64,000 nucleotides of DNA from Thalassospira indica (GCF_003403095.1 NZ_CP031555.1:2522001-2586000), one strand, 5' to 3'; positions 1-9,182 are shown, numbered from the stretch's first letter. The notes: generated from the letters alone by a model not told the origin. Translations and numbers: made by a program.

Positions 1-54
1 ACCTGCGACCCAATGATTAACAGTCATTTGCTCTACCAACTGAGCTATGCCGGA
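1..54 (-). tRNA. tRNA-Asn (GTT), 3' part cut by window edge
   Basis: Read on the minus strand, the sequence begins TCCGGCATAGCTCAGTTGG, a standard acceptor and D-arm, and carries the anticodon loop CTGTTAA with anticodon GTT (Asn). The variable region and the start of the T arm are visible. The rest of the T arm, the acceptor 3' strand and any CCA lie before base 1. It sits four bases downstream of tRNA-Cys and is probably cotranscribed with it. Confidence 0.93.
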
Positions 55-58
55 TCAG

Positions 59-132
59 TGGAGGCGCGAGCCGGAATCGAACCGGCGTGCAAGGATTTGC
101 AGTCCTCTGCGTAACCACTCCGCCATCGCGCC
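59..132 (-). tRNA. tRNA-Cys (GCA)
   Basis: On the minus strand the gene starts GGCGCGATGGCGGAGTGG. It has the anticodon GCA inside a GGACTGCAAATCC stem-loop, a T arm with GGTTCGATTCC, and an acceptor 3' strand CGCGCCT followed by a genomically encoded CCA. All four stems can be drawn, so the identity is secure. It is the first gene of a two-tRNA unit with tRNA-Asn. Confidence 0.96.
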
Positions 133-151
133 TTCGCGTTGGCTGGAGCGG

Positions 152-181
152 TGTATAGCCGCAACAAACGCACCCCGTCAA
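152..181 (-). promoter_or_regulatory. sigma-70-type promoter of the tRNA-Cys/tRNA-Asn unit
   Basis: On the minus strand TTGACG (181-176) and TATACA (157-152) are separated by 18 bases, and the -10 box lies 20 bases before tRNA-Cys. Both boxes are close to consensus and the distance fits a short processed leader. Confidence 0.65.
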
Positions 182-225
182 GCACCCAATTTTACATTTT
201 TCCGAAGGCTTGGGGATTAGTGCTA

Positions 226-262
226 CGAAAAAGAACAAACCGCCCGGGAAAACTTCCCGGGT
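226..262 (-). terminator. Rho-independent terminator after the chemoreceptor gene
   Basis: Perfect 8-base arms (243-250 and 254-261) enclose a 3-base loop. On the minus strand they are followed by a T-rich run (TTTGTTCTTTTT), about 50 bases past the chemoreceptor stop codon. Confidence 0.75.
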
Positions 263-308
263 GGTCGTAAAAGCTTATGGGAATGTCATCCCGCAGTTGG
301 TCTGTGGA

Positions 309-2750
309 CTAACCTTTAGCTTTGCCAAAGCGGTTTTCAAGCCACGGTTTCAATCGTTCCTCGCGGACCTTGCTCGGTGCAAAATCGAGGTTTGCGATGG
401 TACCGAGACTGTTTTCAACCTCAAACGGAATGGTGGTGTTTGGCCCTTCAATGGTGACTTCGCCCTTGGCACCCTTGGTCACTGGCTCGCTGAGCGACAC
501 TTTGGTGCCACCGGCTGAAATGTCGATGGTTTGACCACGGATCGATTTTCCGCCAACTTTTACCGTCACTGCAAACTGTGCATCAAAACGTGGGTCTTTG
601 CGGCGGTTCACCTCCGGAGTGGCCGTGCGAACGATTCGAACAAGACTGGTGCGGAGTTCAGCAATGCTTGCATCGACTTCTTCGGCGATCTTGTTCATGT
701 CGGCCGCGCGGGTGAGGTTGTCTTGCGCTTCGGAGGCAACATGACCGATCTTTTCGGTCACTTCGTTCGATGCTTCCGCCGTCTGGACAACGTTACGGGC
801 AATTTCCTGTGTCGCGTCATCCTGTTGACGGACATTGACCGCGACGTTTGATGCAACCTCGTCAACCTTGCGGATGCTTGCTGTCATTTGCTGAACAGCG
901 GACACCACCGATCCTGTAACATTCTGGATTTCACCAAGTTGACGGGTGATTTCCTCGGTCGATTTTGCTGTCTGGTTGGCCAGATTTTTGACTTCCTGCG
1001 CAACCACGGCAAAACCTTTGCCCGCATCACCGGCACGGGCCGCCTCGATGGTGGCGTTCAGGGCCAGAAGGTTGGTCTGGGCAGCGATGTCGCCAATAAG
1101 TTCTGCGACTTCACCAATGCGATCAACGCTGTCTTTAAGCGACGTCACAGTTTGTTCGGCACTCTGTCCGGCCTGATTGGCTTCAGCGGTAAGGGACGTG
1201 GCTTCCTCGATCTGGCGGCTGATTTCGCGGATCGATGCGGCCAGTTCTTCGGACGCACCAGAAACGGTTTCGGCGTTTGCCAAGGCTTCGTGGGCGGCAG
1301 CCGCAACACTTTCAGAGTTTTCCGACACGCGTTCGGACGAACCGGCCATGTCACCAGCCGCTTCATTCAGGCGCTGCGTTTGGTCAATGATCGACTGAAC
1401 AACCTTTTGCAGTTCTTTCTCGACCGTTTCGGCCAATCCGCGCAAGGCGCCGATACGCTGGGTGTTGGCTTTAGCTTCGTTTTCGTCACGCTCCAGACGG
1501 TTATAGGCCAGTTTCGCATGGAGGGCGCGAATCTGCTGAGTCAGGGACTTGAAGTCCGGCATTTCAGGAAGCGGGATCAGGTAGGAGGAGTCGTTTCTGG
1601 AAATGGCTTCGAAATGGCCTTCCATGACCGCAAGCGGCTTGCGGAATTTACGGATCAACCATGCGCCATAAATAACTGTCAGAATGCCAGCCAACAGGAG
1701 TAGGGCGCTAACAATTGCGACAGTGACAAAGAAGTTAGTACGTGCGTCTTCGACCAGTGTGCCAACGATATTGTTCTGAGCAATGGAAAGGTTGCCGATC
1801 TGTTCGGTCAGGGGATCAATCGTCTGATACAACTCATCCTTGACCAAGGCATCGAGGGCCGCGGTATCTTTGGCGACAAAAATGCCGCGCAGGCGACTGA
1901 TCAGTTCGTCTGCCGGCGGGATAAGATTCTGGACCTGTCGGACGATATCGGCTTCTTCCGGGTCAATGCGGCGCCCGAAATAGATATCAAGGTTGTCCTT
2001 GATGCGCTTTTCCGCAAGATCGACGCTTTCAATGCCTTCCTGCCATGTAAAATTGCCATTGCGGACCTTGTGCGATGCATCCACGACAAAGACAGCATAG
2101 TCATCGGAAACCTGTTTCAGAAGGTTTAGCGGTTTGACACGGTTTTCATAAACGCTCTCAAGTCGTCGCTCTATCTGGAGCTCGCCATAAAGAGCATAAC
2201 CACCAATCACCAGCATCAAAACAAACATCGTCCCAAAGGCTAGGGTGAGGCTACCCTTGATGCTGGCAAGGAAGTTTTTAAATTTCGCCATCGGGCTGGT
2301 ATCGATGATGTCACCATATTCCAGCCCGACGTTTTTTGCCGCACCGCTGCGAATGTCATAATAGACTCGTTCTGCGGTGTTCTTTTCGGCCTCGGTCGGT
2401 TTTGTGCGGATAGAAATAAATCCGTTCACTTCGCCGTTTTCGATGGTCGGGGTGACATTGGCACGCACCCAATAGTGATCACCATTCTTTGTGCGGTTTT
2501 TAACAAGTCCCTGCCATGGCAACCCCGCCTTGATGGTCTCCCACAAGTTTGCGAAGGCTTCCTTTGGCATGTCCGAGTGACGGACAATGTTATGGGCGGA
2601 GCCAGAAAGCTCTTCTTCACTAAAACCACTGATATCAACGAAGGCCTGGTTCGAAAACTGGATACGTCCCCCGGTATCTGTCTTCGAGACGAGGATATCC
2701 TCGTCTTTCATTTGAATTTCGCGATTGGTAACAGGACCATTATCACGCAT
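309..2750 (-). CDS. Aer-like methyl-accepting chemotaxis protein with PAS and C-terminal PilZ domains
   Basis: Likely energy or redox-taxis receptor that signals to CheA/CheW. Residues about 14-120 form an Aer-type PAS domain ([18 protein letters not shown]). Membrane helices lie near 168-188 and 340-364, flanking a four-helix-bundle-like region, followed by a HAMP-like segment and the long coiled-coil signalling domain. Its hairpin tip is close to canonical ([15 protein letters not shown], then [10 protein letters not shown]). From about residue 710 a PilZ domain follows, with RKDPR for the RxxxR motif and DISAGG for the D/NxSxxG motif, so c-di-GMP binding is expected. The PAS resembles FAD-binding Aer, but flavin binding is inferred. 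The start has an AGGGGA ribosome site. A second ATG (QMKDED) is nearer the usual Aer start. No che genes are adjacent. Confidence 0.93.
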   Translation of the reverse strand: MRDNGPVTNREIQMKDEDILVSKTDTGGRIQFSNQAFVDISGFSEEELSGSAHNIVRHSDMPKEAFANLWETIKAGLPWQGLVKNRTKNGDHYWVRANVTPTIENGEVNGFISIRTKPTEAEKNTAERVYYDIRSGAAKNVGLEYGDIIDTSPMAKFKNFLASIKGSLTLAFGTMFVLMLVIGGYALYGELQIERRLESVYENRVKPLNLLKQVSDDYAVFVVDASHKVRNGNFTWQEGIESVDLAEKRIKDNLDIYFGRRIDPEEADIVRQVQNLIPPADELISRLRGIFVAKDTAALDALVKDELYQTIDPLTEQIGNLSIAQNNIVGTLVEDARTNFFVTVAIVSALLLLAGILTVIYGAWLIRKFRKPLAVMEGHFEAISRNDSSYLIPLPEMPDFKSLTQQIRALHAKLAYNRLERDENEAKANTQRIGALRGLAETVEKELQKVVQSIIDQTQRLNEAAGDMAGSSERVSENSESVAAAAHEALANAETVSGASEELAASIREISRQIEEATSLTAEANQAGQSAEQTVTSLKDSVDRIGEVAELIGDIAAQTNLLALNATIEAARAGDAGKGFAVVAQEVKNLANQTAKSTEEITRQLGEIQNVTGSVVSAVQQMTASIRKVDEVASNVAVNVRQQDDATQEIARNVVQTAEASNEVTEKIGHVASEAQDNLTRAADMNKIAEEVDASIAELRTSLVRIVRTATPEVNRRKDPRFDAQFAVTVKVGGKSIRGQTIDISAGGTKVSLSEPVTKGAKGEVTIEGPNTTIPFEVENSLGTIANLDFAPSKVREERLKPWLENRFGKAKG

Positions 2751-3147
2751 GTTAGAAGTTCCCCTAGATTGGAGCGTGTCACGTCACGCTGCGCGCTGCT
2801 ATCGAAAGGTATTTTTGCAAGCAATGCTTACAGTTAGAATATGAAAATATACATAGGTATAGTATTCTTGTTTAGAGATGCATTATTGTGCTCAAAGACA
2901 TTTTTCAATGCTTCGTTTGCGGAATATTGTCATTGATCTGCTGCAAACCGGGTGAAATTGCTTTGCGACGTCATCGCGTGCAGGCCAAAAGAACAGAAAA
3001 TCCACGACCAAAGAGGGGTTTGCGCTTGATCCGTGGTTGTCAGGTGCTTAAGTGCTGACTATAAACAGGGCAATTGCCGCAGCCGTCTTTGGGGACAACA
3101 AGAGGACTGTGGTCTGTTTCTCGCGAGAATTTTCAGGTCAGATAATC
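2751..3147. other. Intergenic region between divergent genes
   Basis: No credible gene is present. The part next to the chemoreceptor includes an AT-rich stretch around 2835-2890. I searched by eye for a flagellar sigma-28 type promoter (TAAA-N15-GCCGATAA) for the chemoreceptor and did not find a good match. The half nearest the methyltransferase gene contains a sigma-70-like promoter, listed separately. Confidence 0.6.
3037..3065 (+). promoter_or_regulatory. sigma-70-type promoter upstream of the PCMT-like gene
   Basis: TTGTCA (3037-3042) and TATAAA (3060-3065) are spaced by 17 bases, giving a leader of roughly 75 bases before the methyltransferase ATG. The match to the consensus is good, but it is judged by eye only. 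Confidence 0.5.
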
Positions 3148-3801
3148 ATGGATTACCAAATCGCGCGCCATAACATGGTGGAAAATCAGGTTCGGACCAA
3201 CAAGGTTACCGATCCGCTGGTCATTGCAGCGATGGAAGGGGTTCCGCGCGAACTGTTCCTGCCGGAAGGCAAGCGCGGCGTTGCCTATATCGACGAGGAT
3301 ATCGCCGTGGGTGCCGGGCGTTTTGCCATGGAGCCGATGGTGATTGCGCGCCTTATGCAAAATGCCGAGATCGCTGAAACGGATGTTGCCCTGGTGATTG
3401 GTGCCGGGTACGGCTATTCCAGCGCGCTGATCTCGCGCGTGGCAGAAACCGTGGTGTCTGTCGAAAGCGACAAGGATATGGCTGCCGCTGCCGAGGCCAC
3501 CTTCCAGAAGCTCAACTACGACAATGTCATTGTTGTCGAAGGTGATCTGGCATCAGGGTATGCCAAACAGGCTCCTTATAACGTCATCGTCTTCGATGGT
3601 GCTGTTGCAGAAGTTCCGGCCGGTATCCTTGAACAGGTTTCCGAAGGTGGTCGATTGCTCGCCGTGGTGCGTGAACCGGGCAAGGTAGGTGTTGCACGCC
3701 TTTACGAGCGCGAAAACGGTGTCATCGGGCATCGCGATCTGTTTGATGCGAACATTCCGTATCTTCCGGGATTTGAGCCGGCAGAAAGCTTTGTATTCTG
3801 A
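3148..3801 (+). CDS. Protein-L-isoaspartate O-methyltransferase family protein (divergent paralogue)
   Basis: A 217-residue class I SAM-dependent methyltransferase of the PCMT family. The SAM loop is VIGAGYGYSS, and FDGAV occupies the post-II motif position. The conserved N-terminal signature (NMVENQVRTNKV, VPRELFLP) is that of the PCMT-like proteins commonly found next to tolC in alphaproteobacteria. The canonical Pcm motif around TISQPYI is replaced by GAGRFAMEPM, so repair of isoaspartate is less certain than for the second family member at 27377. The open frame extends upstream to a GTG, but homology begins at MDYQIARHNM, so I chose that ATG. A rhodanese gene and tolC follow on the same strand. 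Confidence 0.88.
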   Translation: MDYQIARHNMVENQVRTNKVTDPLVIAAMEGVPRELFLPEGKRGVAYIDEDIAVGAGRFAMEPMVIARLMQNAEIAETDVALVIGAGYGYSSALISRVAETVVSVESDKDMAAAAEATFQKLNYDNVIVVEGDLASGYAKQAPYNVIVFDGAVAEVPAGILEQVSEGGRLLAVVREPGKVGVARLYERENGVIGHRDLFDANIPYLPGFEPAESFVF

Positions 3802-3814
3802 TTGAGGTTTGACG

Positions 3815-4135
3815 GTGCTCGACATCAGTTGTGCTGAACTTGCGTCACGGCTTGATGCGAATGCACCGATTGCCTTGCTTGATGTCCGCGAAGATTGGGA
3901 ACTTGAAATCTGCGCGATAGATCAGGCGCTCCATATTCCTCTTTCCCAACTATCGGGAAGGTTGGATGAACTGGCGCCTGATATGCCTTTGGCGATCATT
4001 TGTCATCATGGCGTTCGCAGTCGCCATGCGGGCCTGTTGCTTGAGGATCATGGATTTAAAGAGCTTTTTAATGTTCGCGGCGGTATAGATGCATGGGCGC
4101 TTGAAGTTGAGCGCGATATGAGCCGCTACGATTGA
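3815..4135 (+). CDS. Single-domain rhodanese-like protein
   Basis: A small cytosolic rhodanese-fold protein of about 107 residues, probably a sulfur carrier or persulfide transferase. The N-terminal LLDVRE motif and the active-site loop CHHGVRS, with the catalytic cysteine, are intact, followed by the typical NVRGGIDAW segment. An in-frame TTG at 3809 would sit one base after the GAGG ribosome site. The GTG at 3815 has a better spacing of seven bases and is taken as the start. It lies just downstream of the PCMT-like gene and is likely cotranscribed with it. The substrate is unknown. Confidence 0.87.
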   Translation: MLDISCAELASRLDANAPIALLDVREDWELEICAIDQALHIPLSQLSGRLDELAPDMPLAIICHHGVRSRHAGLLLEDHGFKELFNVRGGIDAWALEVERDMSRYD

Positions 4136-4195
4136 AAACGGCGATGACGGAGAAACGGGGCAAATTACTTTTTTTTGATGCAAATGCCTCTTTTC

Positions 4196-4224
4196 TTGGA
4201 AAATTTTCCTTCCGTCGTTACCAT
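4196..4224 (+). promoter_or_regulatory. Possible tolC promoter with overlapping palindrome
   Basis: TTGGAA (4196-4201) and TACCAT (4219-4224), 17 bases apart, form a weak sigma-70-like promoter 55 bases before tolC. A perfect 12-base palindrome GGAAAATTTTCC (4198-4209) overlaps the -35 box, as an operator might. Confidence 0.3.
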
Positions 4225-4279
4225 ACGTGAAACTGCGCCGGGGTCGGGACTTGGTGTAGGATTTTACAAGGGTAGATAA

Positions 4280-5632
4280 ATGATCAAACGGTTCTTGCTG
4301 ACCTGCAGTATTCTGGCGACCGGCGGCATTGTTGCCAGCGGCGCTTCTGCAGAAAGCCTGGAAGACGCACTTATCAAGGCGTACCAGAGCAACCCGACAC
4401 TCGAAGCCGGTCGTGCGGCACTTCGTTCGACCGATGAAGAAATCTCCTCGGCATTGTCAAACTGGCGGCCGAGTGTAAGCCTTTCTGGTAGCGCAGGCGT
4501 TCGTGATACCGAAACAGAAACCAACGGTACGAAAACAGATAACAGCCTGACGCCGTATACGGTTGGCCTCAACGTTACGCAGCCGCTTTATCGTGGCGGC
4601 CGTACCACGGCAGAAACCGAACGTGCAGAGGCCCGCATCAAGGCTGCCCGTGCGTCGCTGCGGTCGACCGAGCAGGATGTTATGCTTCAGGTCGCAACAG
4701 CGTATTTCAACGTTCTGCGTGATACTGCGGTTGTTGAGCTTAATCAGAACAACGTGCGTGTTCTGGAGCGTCAGCTTGAAGCAACCCGTGATCGTTTTGA
4801 TGTTGGCGAGGTGACCCGTACGGACGTGTCCCAGGCCGAAGCACGCCTTGCAGGTGCAAAGGCCAATTTGATCTCAGCACAGGGTGCCTTGGCCAATACC
4901 CGGGCGCAATACGAGCGGCTTGTCGGGAATCCGCCAAGCGATCTTGAAATTCCCAATGCGCTCTCGGGACTTCCGACAAGCATTTCCGATGTTCTGACGA
5001 TTGCGCAGGGTCAGCACCCTGACGTCTTGCAGGCAATTTACAGCGAAGAAGCTGCTCAGTCCGACATTCGTCTGAGCGAAGGTTCGCTTTATCCGGAAGT
5101 AAGCCTTGCTGCCGGTGTTGAGCGTCAGCATGAAGCGTCGAACGATGATTTCACGTCTGATACGGCGGACATTATCGCGTCAGTCTCGATACCGCTGTAC
5201 CAGCAGGGTGCTGTGTTCTCGAACGTGCGTTCGGCAAAGCAGACCGCCGGTCAGGCCCGGATCCAGATTGATGAAGCGCGCCGTTCAGTAATCGAAAACG
5301 CAACCAGTGCCTGGGAGACGCTTGTTACAGCACGTGCAAGCATCGAATCGCAGCAGGCACAGGTATCATCGGCTGAAGTTGCCCTTGATGGCGTTCAGCG
5401 TGAAGCATCGGTTGGTTCGCGTACCGTTCTTGATGTTCTTGATCAGGAACAGGAACTGTTGCAGGCACGTGTGGATCTTGTCGGTTCGCGCCGTGACGCT
5501 GCGGTTGCCGAGTTTCAGGTTAAGGCTGCCATGGGGGCGCTTAATGCGCAGGTCCTTGGTCTGCCGGTCGAAATTTATGACACTGAGTCCAACTATAACA
5601 AGGTCAAGGACCAGTGGTGGGGAACGGATTGA
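4280..5632 (+). CDS. tolC: TolC-family outer membrane efflux/type I secretion channel
   Basis: Outer-membrane channel-tunnel protein that docks with inner-membrane efflux pumps or type I secretion ABC exporters. It has a clear signal peptide ending ASGASA (residues about 1-24), then the two-fold repeated helical and beta structure of the TolC family: LEDALIKAYQSNPTLEAGRA opens the first repeat, and TQPLYRGG and SIPLYQQGAV mark the paired beta-strand segments. At 450 residues it has normal length. A GGGTAG ribosome site precedes the ATG. No exporter partner is encoded nearby, as is usual for a shared channel. In this class tolC often follows a PCMT-like gene and precedes popZ and valS, as here. 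Confidence 0.95.
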   Translation: MIKRFLLTCSILATGGIVASGASAESLEDALIKAYQSNPTLEAGRAALRSTDEEISSALSNWRPSVSLSGSAGVRDTETETNGTKTDNSLTPYTVGLNVTQPLYRGGRTTAETERAEARIKAARASLRSTEQDVMLQVATAYFNVLRDTAVVELNQNNVRVLERQLEATRDRFDVGEVTRTDVSQAEARLAGAKANLISAQGALANTRAQYERLVGNPPSDLEIPNALSGLPTSISDVLTIAQGQHPDVLQAIYSEEAAQSDIRLSEGSLYPEVSLAAGVERQHEASNDDFTSDTADIIASVSIPLYQQGAVFSNVRSAKQTAGQARIQIDEARRSVIENATSAWETLVTARASIESQQAQVSSAEVALDGVQREASVGSRTVLDVLDQEQELLQARVDLVGSRRDAAVAEFQVKAAMGALNAQVLGLPVEIYDTESNYNKVKDQWWGTD

Positions 5633-5724
5633 TTGGTTGATGGTCGGGGCAGGGTGGCGACATCCTGCCTTCGAACTTGGGGCGGATCGGTCTGGTTAAA
5701 TGACACTAGTGCGGAAGTTTAATT

Positions 5725-6366
5725 ATGAGTGACGGGCAACAAGAACCTTCCATGGAGGATATCCTCCAGTCCATCCGCAAGATTCTTGCCGATGAGGGGG
5801 ATGAAGAAAAACAGGAAGCTGCTCCTGAACCCGAACCGACGCCGGAACCGGAGCCAGAACCAGAGCCCGAGCCGGAACCAGAACCCGAGCCTGAAGAAGA
5901 AATCGACGAACTTGTGCTTGACGAAGAGCCTGAGGAACTTGAGTTCGAGGAAGAACCCGAGGAACTGGAGCTTGACGAGCCGGAAGAAGCGGAAGAGCTC
6001 GAACTCGACGATATGCTCGATTTCGATGAAACACCTCTGGAAGAAGAATTCGACGAGCCGGAACCGGAACCAGAGCCCGAACCGGCAATGCCAGCCCTTT
6101 ACGATGATGAAGACGACGAACCGTTGATTTCGAATATGACGGAATCAACGGCGACCGGAACCATCTCGGAGCTGGCGCAAGCTGTTGCAAAGAAACGCGC
6201 AGTTGCCCTTGGCATCAACGCGGGACATGCAACCCTTGAGGATCTGGTGCGCGATATGCTGCGTCCGTTGCTTAAGGAATGGCTTGACGAAAACCTTCCC
6301 TATATGATCGAACGCCTTGTGAAAAAGGAAATCGAGCGGATTGTGAACCGCGCCGAAGACCTGTAG
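5725..6366 (+). CDS. popZ: Polar organizing protein PopZ (DUF2497)
   Basis: PopZ forms polar scaffolds that tether the chromosome origin and recruit cell-cycle proteins in alphaproteobacteria. This 213-residue protein has the three-part architecture of the family: a short N-terminal helix (MEDILQSIRKILADE) that binds partners, a long Pro/Glu/Asp-rich disordered region (about residues 32-125) and a conserved C-terminal helical oligomerisation region (TLEDLVRDMLRPLLKEWLDE through VKKEIERIV). The position between tolC and valS is the usual one. A Rho-independent terminator follows. Confidence 0.94.
   Translation: MSDGQQEPSMEDILQSIRKILADEGDEEKQEAAPEPEPTPEPEPEPEPEPEPEPEPEEEIDELVLDEEPEELEFEEEPEELELDEPEEAEELELDDMLDFDETPLEEEFDEPEPEPEPEPAMPALYDDEDDEPLISNMTESTATGTISELAQAVAKKRAVALGINAGHATLEDLVRDMLRPLLKEWLDENLPYMIERLVKKEIERIVNRAEDL
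5826..5897 (+). repeat. Low-complexity Glu-Pro codon repeat inside popZ
   Basis: Alternating GAA/GAG and CCG/CCC/CCA codons encode an unbroken Glu-Pro run. A second shorter run lies at about 6055-6084. The repeats are imperfect at base level, which limits slippage, and they lie wholly within the disordered linker. Confidence 0.8.
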
Positions 6367-6387
6367 GCGAGCCGATTTTGACATTCG

Positions 6388-6420
6388 AGCGGCGCGCCAA
6401 CGGTGCGCCGCTTTTTCTTT
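6388..6420 (+). terminator. Rho-independent terminator after popZ
   Basis: Arms of 11 bases (6388-6398 and 6402-6412) pair with one G-T across a 3-base loop and run into TTTTTCTTT. It separates popZ from valS. Confidence 0.8.
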
Positions 6421-6429
6421 GGATAAACA

Positions 6430-9123
6430 ATGAAACCCGCAGCGGATCAAAAGACCATGTTGGAGAAGACCTACAACCCGGCCGATGTTGAAGGCAGACT
6501 TTACGATAAATGGGAAAAAGCCGGGGCATTTGCCGCTGATCCGGCATCCAGTGCCGATCCCTATGTCATCATGATGCCGCCACCCAACGTGACCGGTAGC
6601 CTCCACATGGGGCATGCACTGACCTTTACGCTTCAGGATATCCTGGTCCGCTATAACCGGATGAAGGGCAAGGATACCCTTTGGCAGCCCGGCACCGACC
6701 ATGCCGGCATTGCAACCCAGATGGTTGTTGAACGCCAGCTTGGCGAACAGAATGTCACGCGCCATGACCTTGGCCGTGAAAAGTTCGTCGAGAAGGTCTG
6801 GGAGTGGAAAGAAAAATCTGGCGGGACCATCACCAATCAGCTGCGCCGTCTGGGTGCTTCGCCCGACTGGCCGCGTGAACGTTTCACCATGGATGATGGC
6901 CTGTCGGCTGCGGTCCGCAAGGTGTTTGTCAAACTGCACAAGGATGGTCTGATTTACCGTGACAAGCGTCTGGTGAACTGGGATCCGAAACTTCTGACCG
7001 CGATTTCCGACCTTGAAGTTATTCAGAAAGAAGTCAAAGGCCATTACTGGCACTTCAAATATCCGATTGAGGGCCGTGAAGGTGAGTTCATCACGGTTGC
7101 CACCACTCGTCCCGAAACGATGCTGGGCGATACAGGCGTTGCAGTCCATCCGGATGACGAACGCTATCAAGACCTGATCGGGAAATACTGCATTCTTCCG
7201 ATTGTTGGACGCCGCATCAAGATCGTCGCGGACGAATATGCCGATCCGGAAAAAGGTTCGGGTGCTGTTAAAATCACACCGGCGCATGATTTCAATGACT
7301 TTGAAGTCGGCAAACGTGCTGGTCTGGAAAAGATCAACATCCTTGATGATCATGCGCGCATCAATGATGAAGGGCCCGAGGAATACCGCGGCCTTGATCG
7401 TTTTGAAGCCCGCAAATTGATCGTCGCAAAGATGGACGAGCTCGGTCTGCTTGAAAAGATCGAGGATACCGTTCACATGGTACCATACGGCGACCGTTCG
7501 AATGTCGTGATTGAGCCGTATCTGACCGATCAGTGGTTTGTAAACGCCGAGGTTCTTGCAAAGCCCGCCACCGAGGCGGTTGAAGATGGCCGCATTCGCT
7601 TTGTGCCAAAGAACTGGGAAAATACCTATTTTGAATGGATGCGCAACATCCAGCCATGGTGTATTTCCCGTCAGCTTTGGTGGGGGCATCGTATTCCGGC
7701 ATGGTTTGGCCCCGACGGCGAATTCTTCGTTGAAGAAACCGAAGAAGAAGCCATGGCCGCCGCCAAGGCGCATTATGGCAAGGATGTCGAACTGACCCAG
7801 GAAACCGACGTTCTGGATACCTGGTTCTCATCAGGTCTTTGGCCGTATTCGACGCTGGGCTGGCCGGAAAAGACACCGGAACTTGCCAAATATTATCCGG
7901 GCGATGTTCTGGTTACCGGGTTTGACATCATCTTCTTCTGGGTTGCCCGGATGATCATGATGAGCATGTATTTCATGGACGGCAAAGTCCCGTTCCGTGA
8001 CGTGTATATTCATGCGCTGGTGCGTGATGAGCACGGCCAGAAGATGTCGAAATCCAAAGGAAACGTCATCGATCCGCTTGAGATCATTGACGAATATGGC
8101 TGTGATGCGTTGCGCTTTACCCTAACGGCATTGGCCGCCCAGGGGCGCGACATCAAGCTTGCCGCATCCCGTGTTGAAGGCTATCGCAACTTCGCGACCA
8201 AGCTTTGGAATGCGGCCCGCTTTGCCGAAATGAATGAATGCAAGCCGGTTGATGGCTTTGATCCGGCGAACGTGAAATCGACCCTTGGTCGCTGGATCGT
8301 TGGCAAAACGGTTGAAGCGGCAAAGGCCGTTGGCACCGGCATTGAGACCTATCGGTTCAACGATGCCGCCAGCAGTGCCTATCAGTTTGTTTGGGGTTCG
8401 TTCTGTGACTGGTATCTGGAACTGGCGAAACCGGTTCTGATGGGCAGTGACGAAGAAGCCAAGGCGGAAATTCGCGCAGTTACCGCGTGGGTTCTTGATC
8501 AGATCCTGTTGATCTTGCACCCGGTCATGCCGTTCATCACCGAAGAACTTTGGGAAAAGACCGCCGATAGTCGTGCAAAAATGCTGATTGCCGAAGGCTA
8601 TCCGCAGTTTGACGAAACCCTGATTGATCGTGAAGCAGAAGCCGAAGTCGATCTGGCCATCCGCCTGATTGGTAACATCCGTGGTGTCCGTTCTGAAATG
8701 AATGTGCCGCCGGCGGCCGAAGTTCCGATCTATCTGGTTGATGCCACCGACGCGATGAAAGCGGCTGTCATGGCACAGGAAGCACAGGTCAAGCGTCTGG
8801 CACGCGTTGCGGATGTTGCCTTTAAGGGGCAGGGCGACGTCGAGGCGATTGCCAAAGGTGCGATCCAGACTGTGGTTGATGGTGTGACGGTCTTCGTTTC
8901 GGTCGCCGATTTCATTGATGTTGCCGCTGAAAAGGCACGTCTAGAAAAGGAAATTCAAGACAAGACGAAATACATCAAGGCCCAGGAAGGCAAGCTTTCG
9001 AACGAGAAGTTCGTCAGCCGCGCACCTGAGCACATCGTCACGGCCGAAAAAGCCAAGCTTGAAGAAGCACGTGATACCCTTGCCAAGCTTAACGAAGCTT
9101 TCGCGCGTATTGCAGCGATGTAA
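6430..9123 (+). CDS. valS: Valyl-tRNA synthetase
   Basis: Class I aminoacyl-tRNA synthetase that charges tRNA-Val. It has the HIGH signature as HMGH in PPNVTGSLHMGH (about residue 52), an editing (CP1) domain in the middle with TTRPETMLGD, the KMSKS loop in GQKMSKSKGN (about 537), and an anticodon-binding domain. A C-terminal coiled coil rich in Lys, Glu and Ala covers about the last 65 residues. The length of 897 residues is normal. The start is uncertain: the ATG at 6457 (MLEKTYNPAD) matches the usual ValRS N-terminus better, and neither has a strong ribosome site. The gene begins just beyond the popZ terminator. Confidence 0.97.
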   Translation: MKPAADQKTMLEKTYNPADVEGRLYDKWEKAGAFAADPASSADPYVIMMPPPNVTGSLHMGHALTFTLQDILVRYNRMKGKDTLWQPGTDHAGIATQMVVERQLGEQNVTRHDLGREKFVEKVWEWKEKSGGTITNQLRRLGASPDWPRERFTMDDGLSAAVRKVFVKLHKDGLIYRDKRLVNWDPKLLTAISDLEVIQKEVKGHYWHFKYPIEGREGEFITVATTRPETMLGDTGVAVHPDDERYQDLIGKYCILPIVGRRIKIVADEYADPEKGSGAVKITPAHDFNDFEVGKRAGLEKINILDDHARINDEGPEEYRGLDRFEARKLIVAKMDELGLLEKIEDTVHMVPYGDRSNVVIEPYLTDQWFVNAEVLAKPATEAVEDGRIRFVPKNWENTYFEWMRNIQPWCISRQLWWGHRIPAWFGPDGEFFVEETEEEAMAAAKAHYGKDVELTQETDVLDTWFSSGLWPYSTLGWPEKTPELAKYYPGDVLVTGFDIIFFWVARMIMMSMYFMDGKVPFRDVYIHALVRDEHGQKMSKSKGNVIDPLEIIDEYGCDALRFTLTALAAQGRDIKLAASRVEGYRNFATKLWNAARFAEMNECKPVDGFDPANVKSTLGRWIVGKTVEAAKAVGTGIETYRFNDAASSAYQFVWGSFCDWYLELAKPVLMGSDEEAKAEIRAVTAWVLDQILLILHPVMPFITEELWEKTADSRAKMLIAEGYPQFDETLIDREAEAEVDLAIRLIGNIRGVRSEMNVPPAAEVPIYLVDATDAMKAAVMAQEAQVKRLARVADVAFKGQGDVEAIAKGAIQTVVDGVTVFVSVADFIDVAAEKARLEKEIQDKTKYIKAQEGKLSNEKFVSRAPEHIVTAEKAKLEEARDTLAKLNEAFARIAAM

Positions 9124-9145
9124 GGTTTCGAACCAGTCTGCGAGA

Positions 9146-9177
9146 AAGGCCAGCCATCATTGGTTGGCCTTTTTTGT
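9146..9177 (+). terminator. Rho-independent terminator after valS
   Basis: Arms AAGGCCAGCC and GGTTGGCCTT (9146-9155 and 9162-9171) are followed by an unbroken T run. It lies 23 bases past the valS stop. Confidence 0.85.
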
Positions 9178-9182
9178 TCTGG

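Noticed and set aside
6145..7773. Long open frame on the minus strand (about 540 codons) opposite valS
   Set aside because: Antisense shadow of ValRS. High-GC third positions in recG, valS and mfd leave the opposite strand open by chance.
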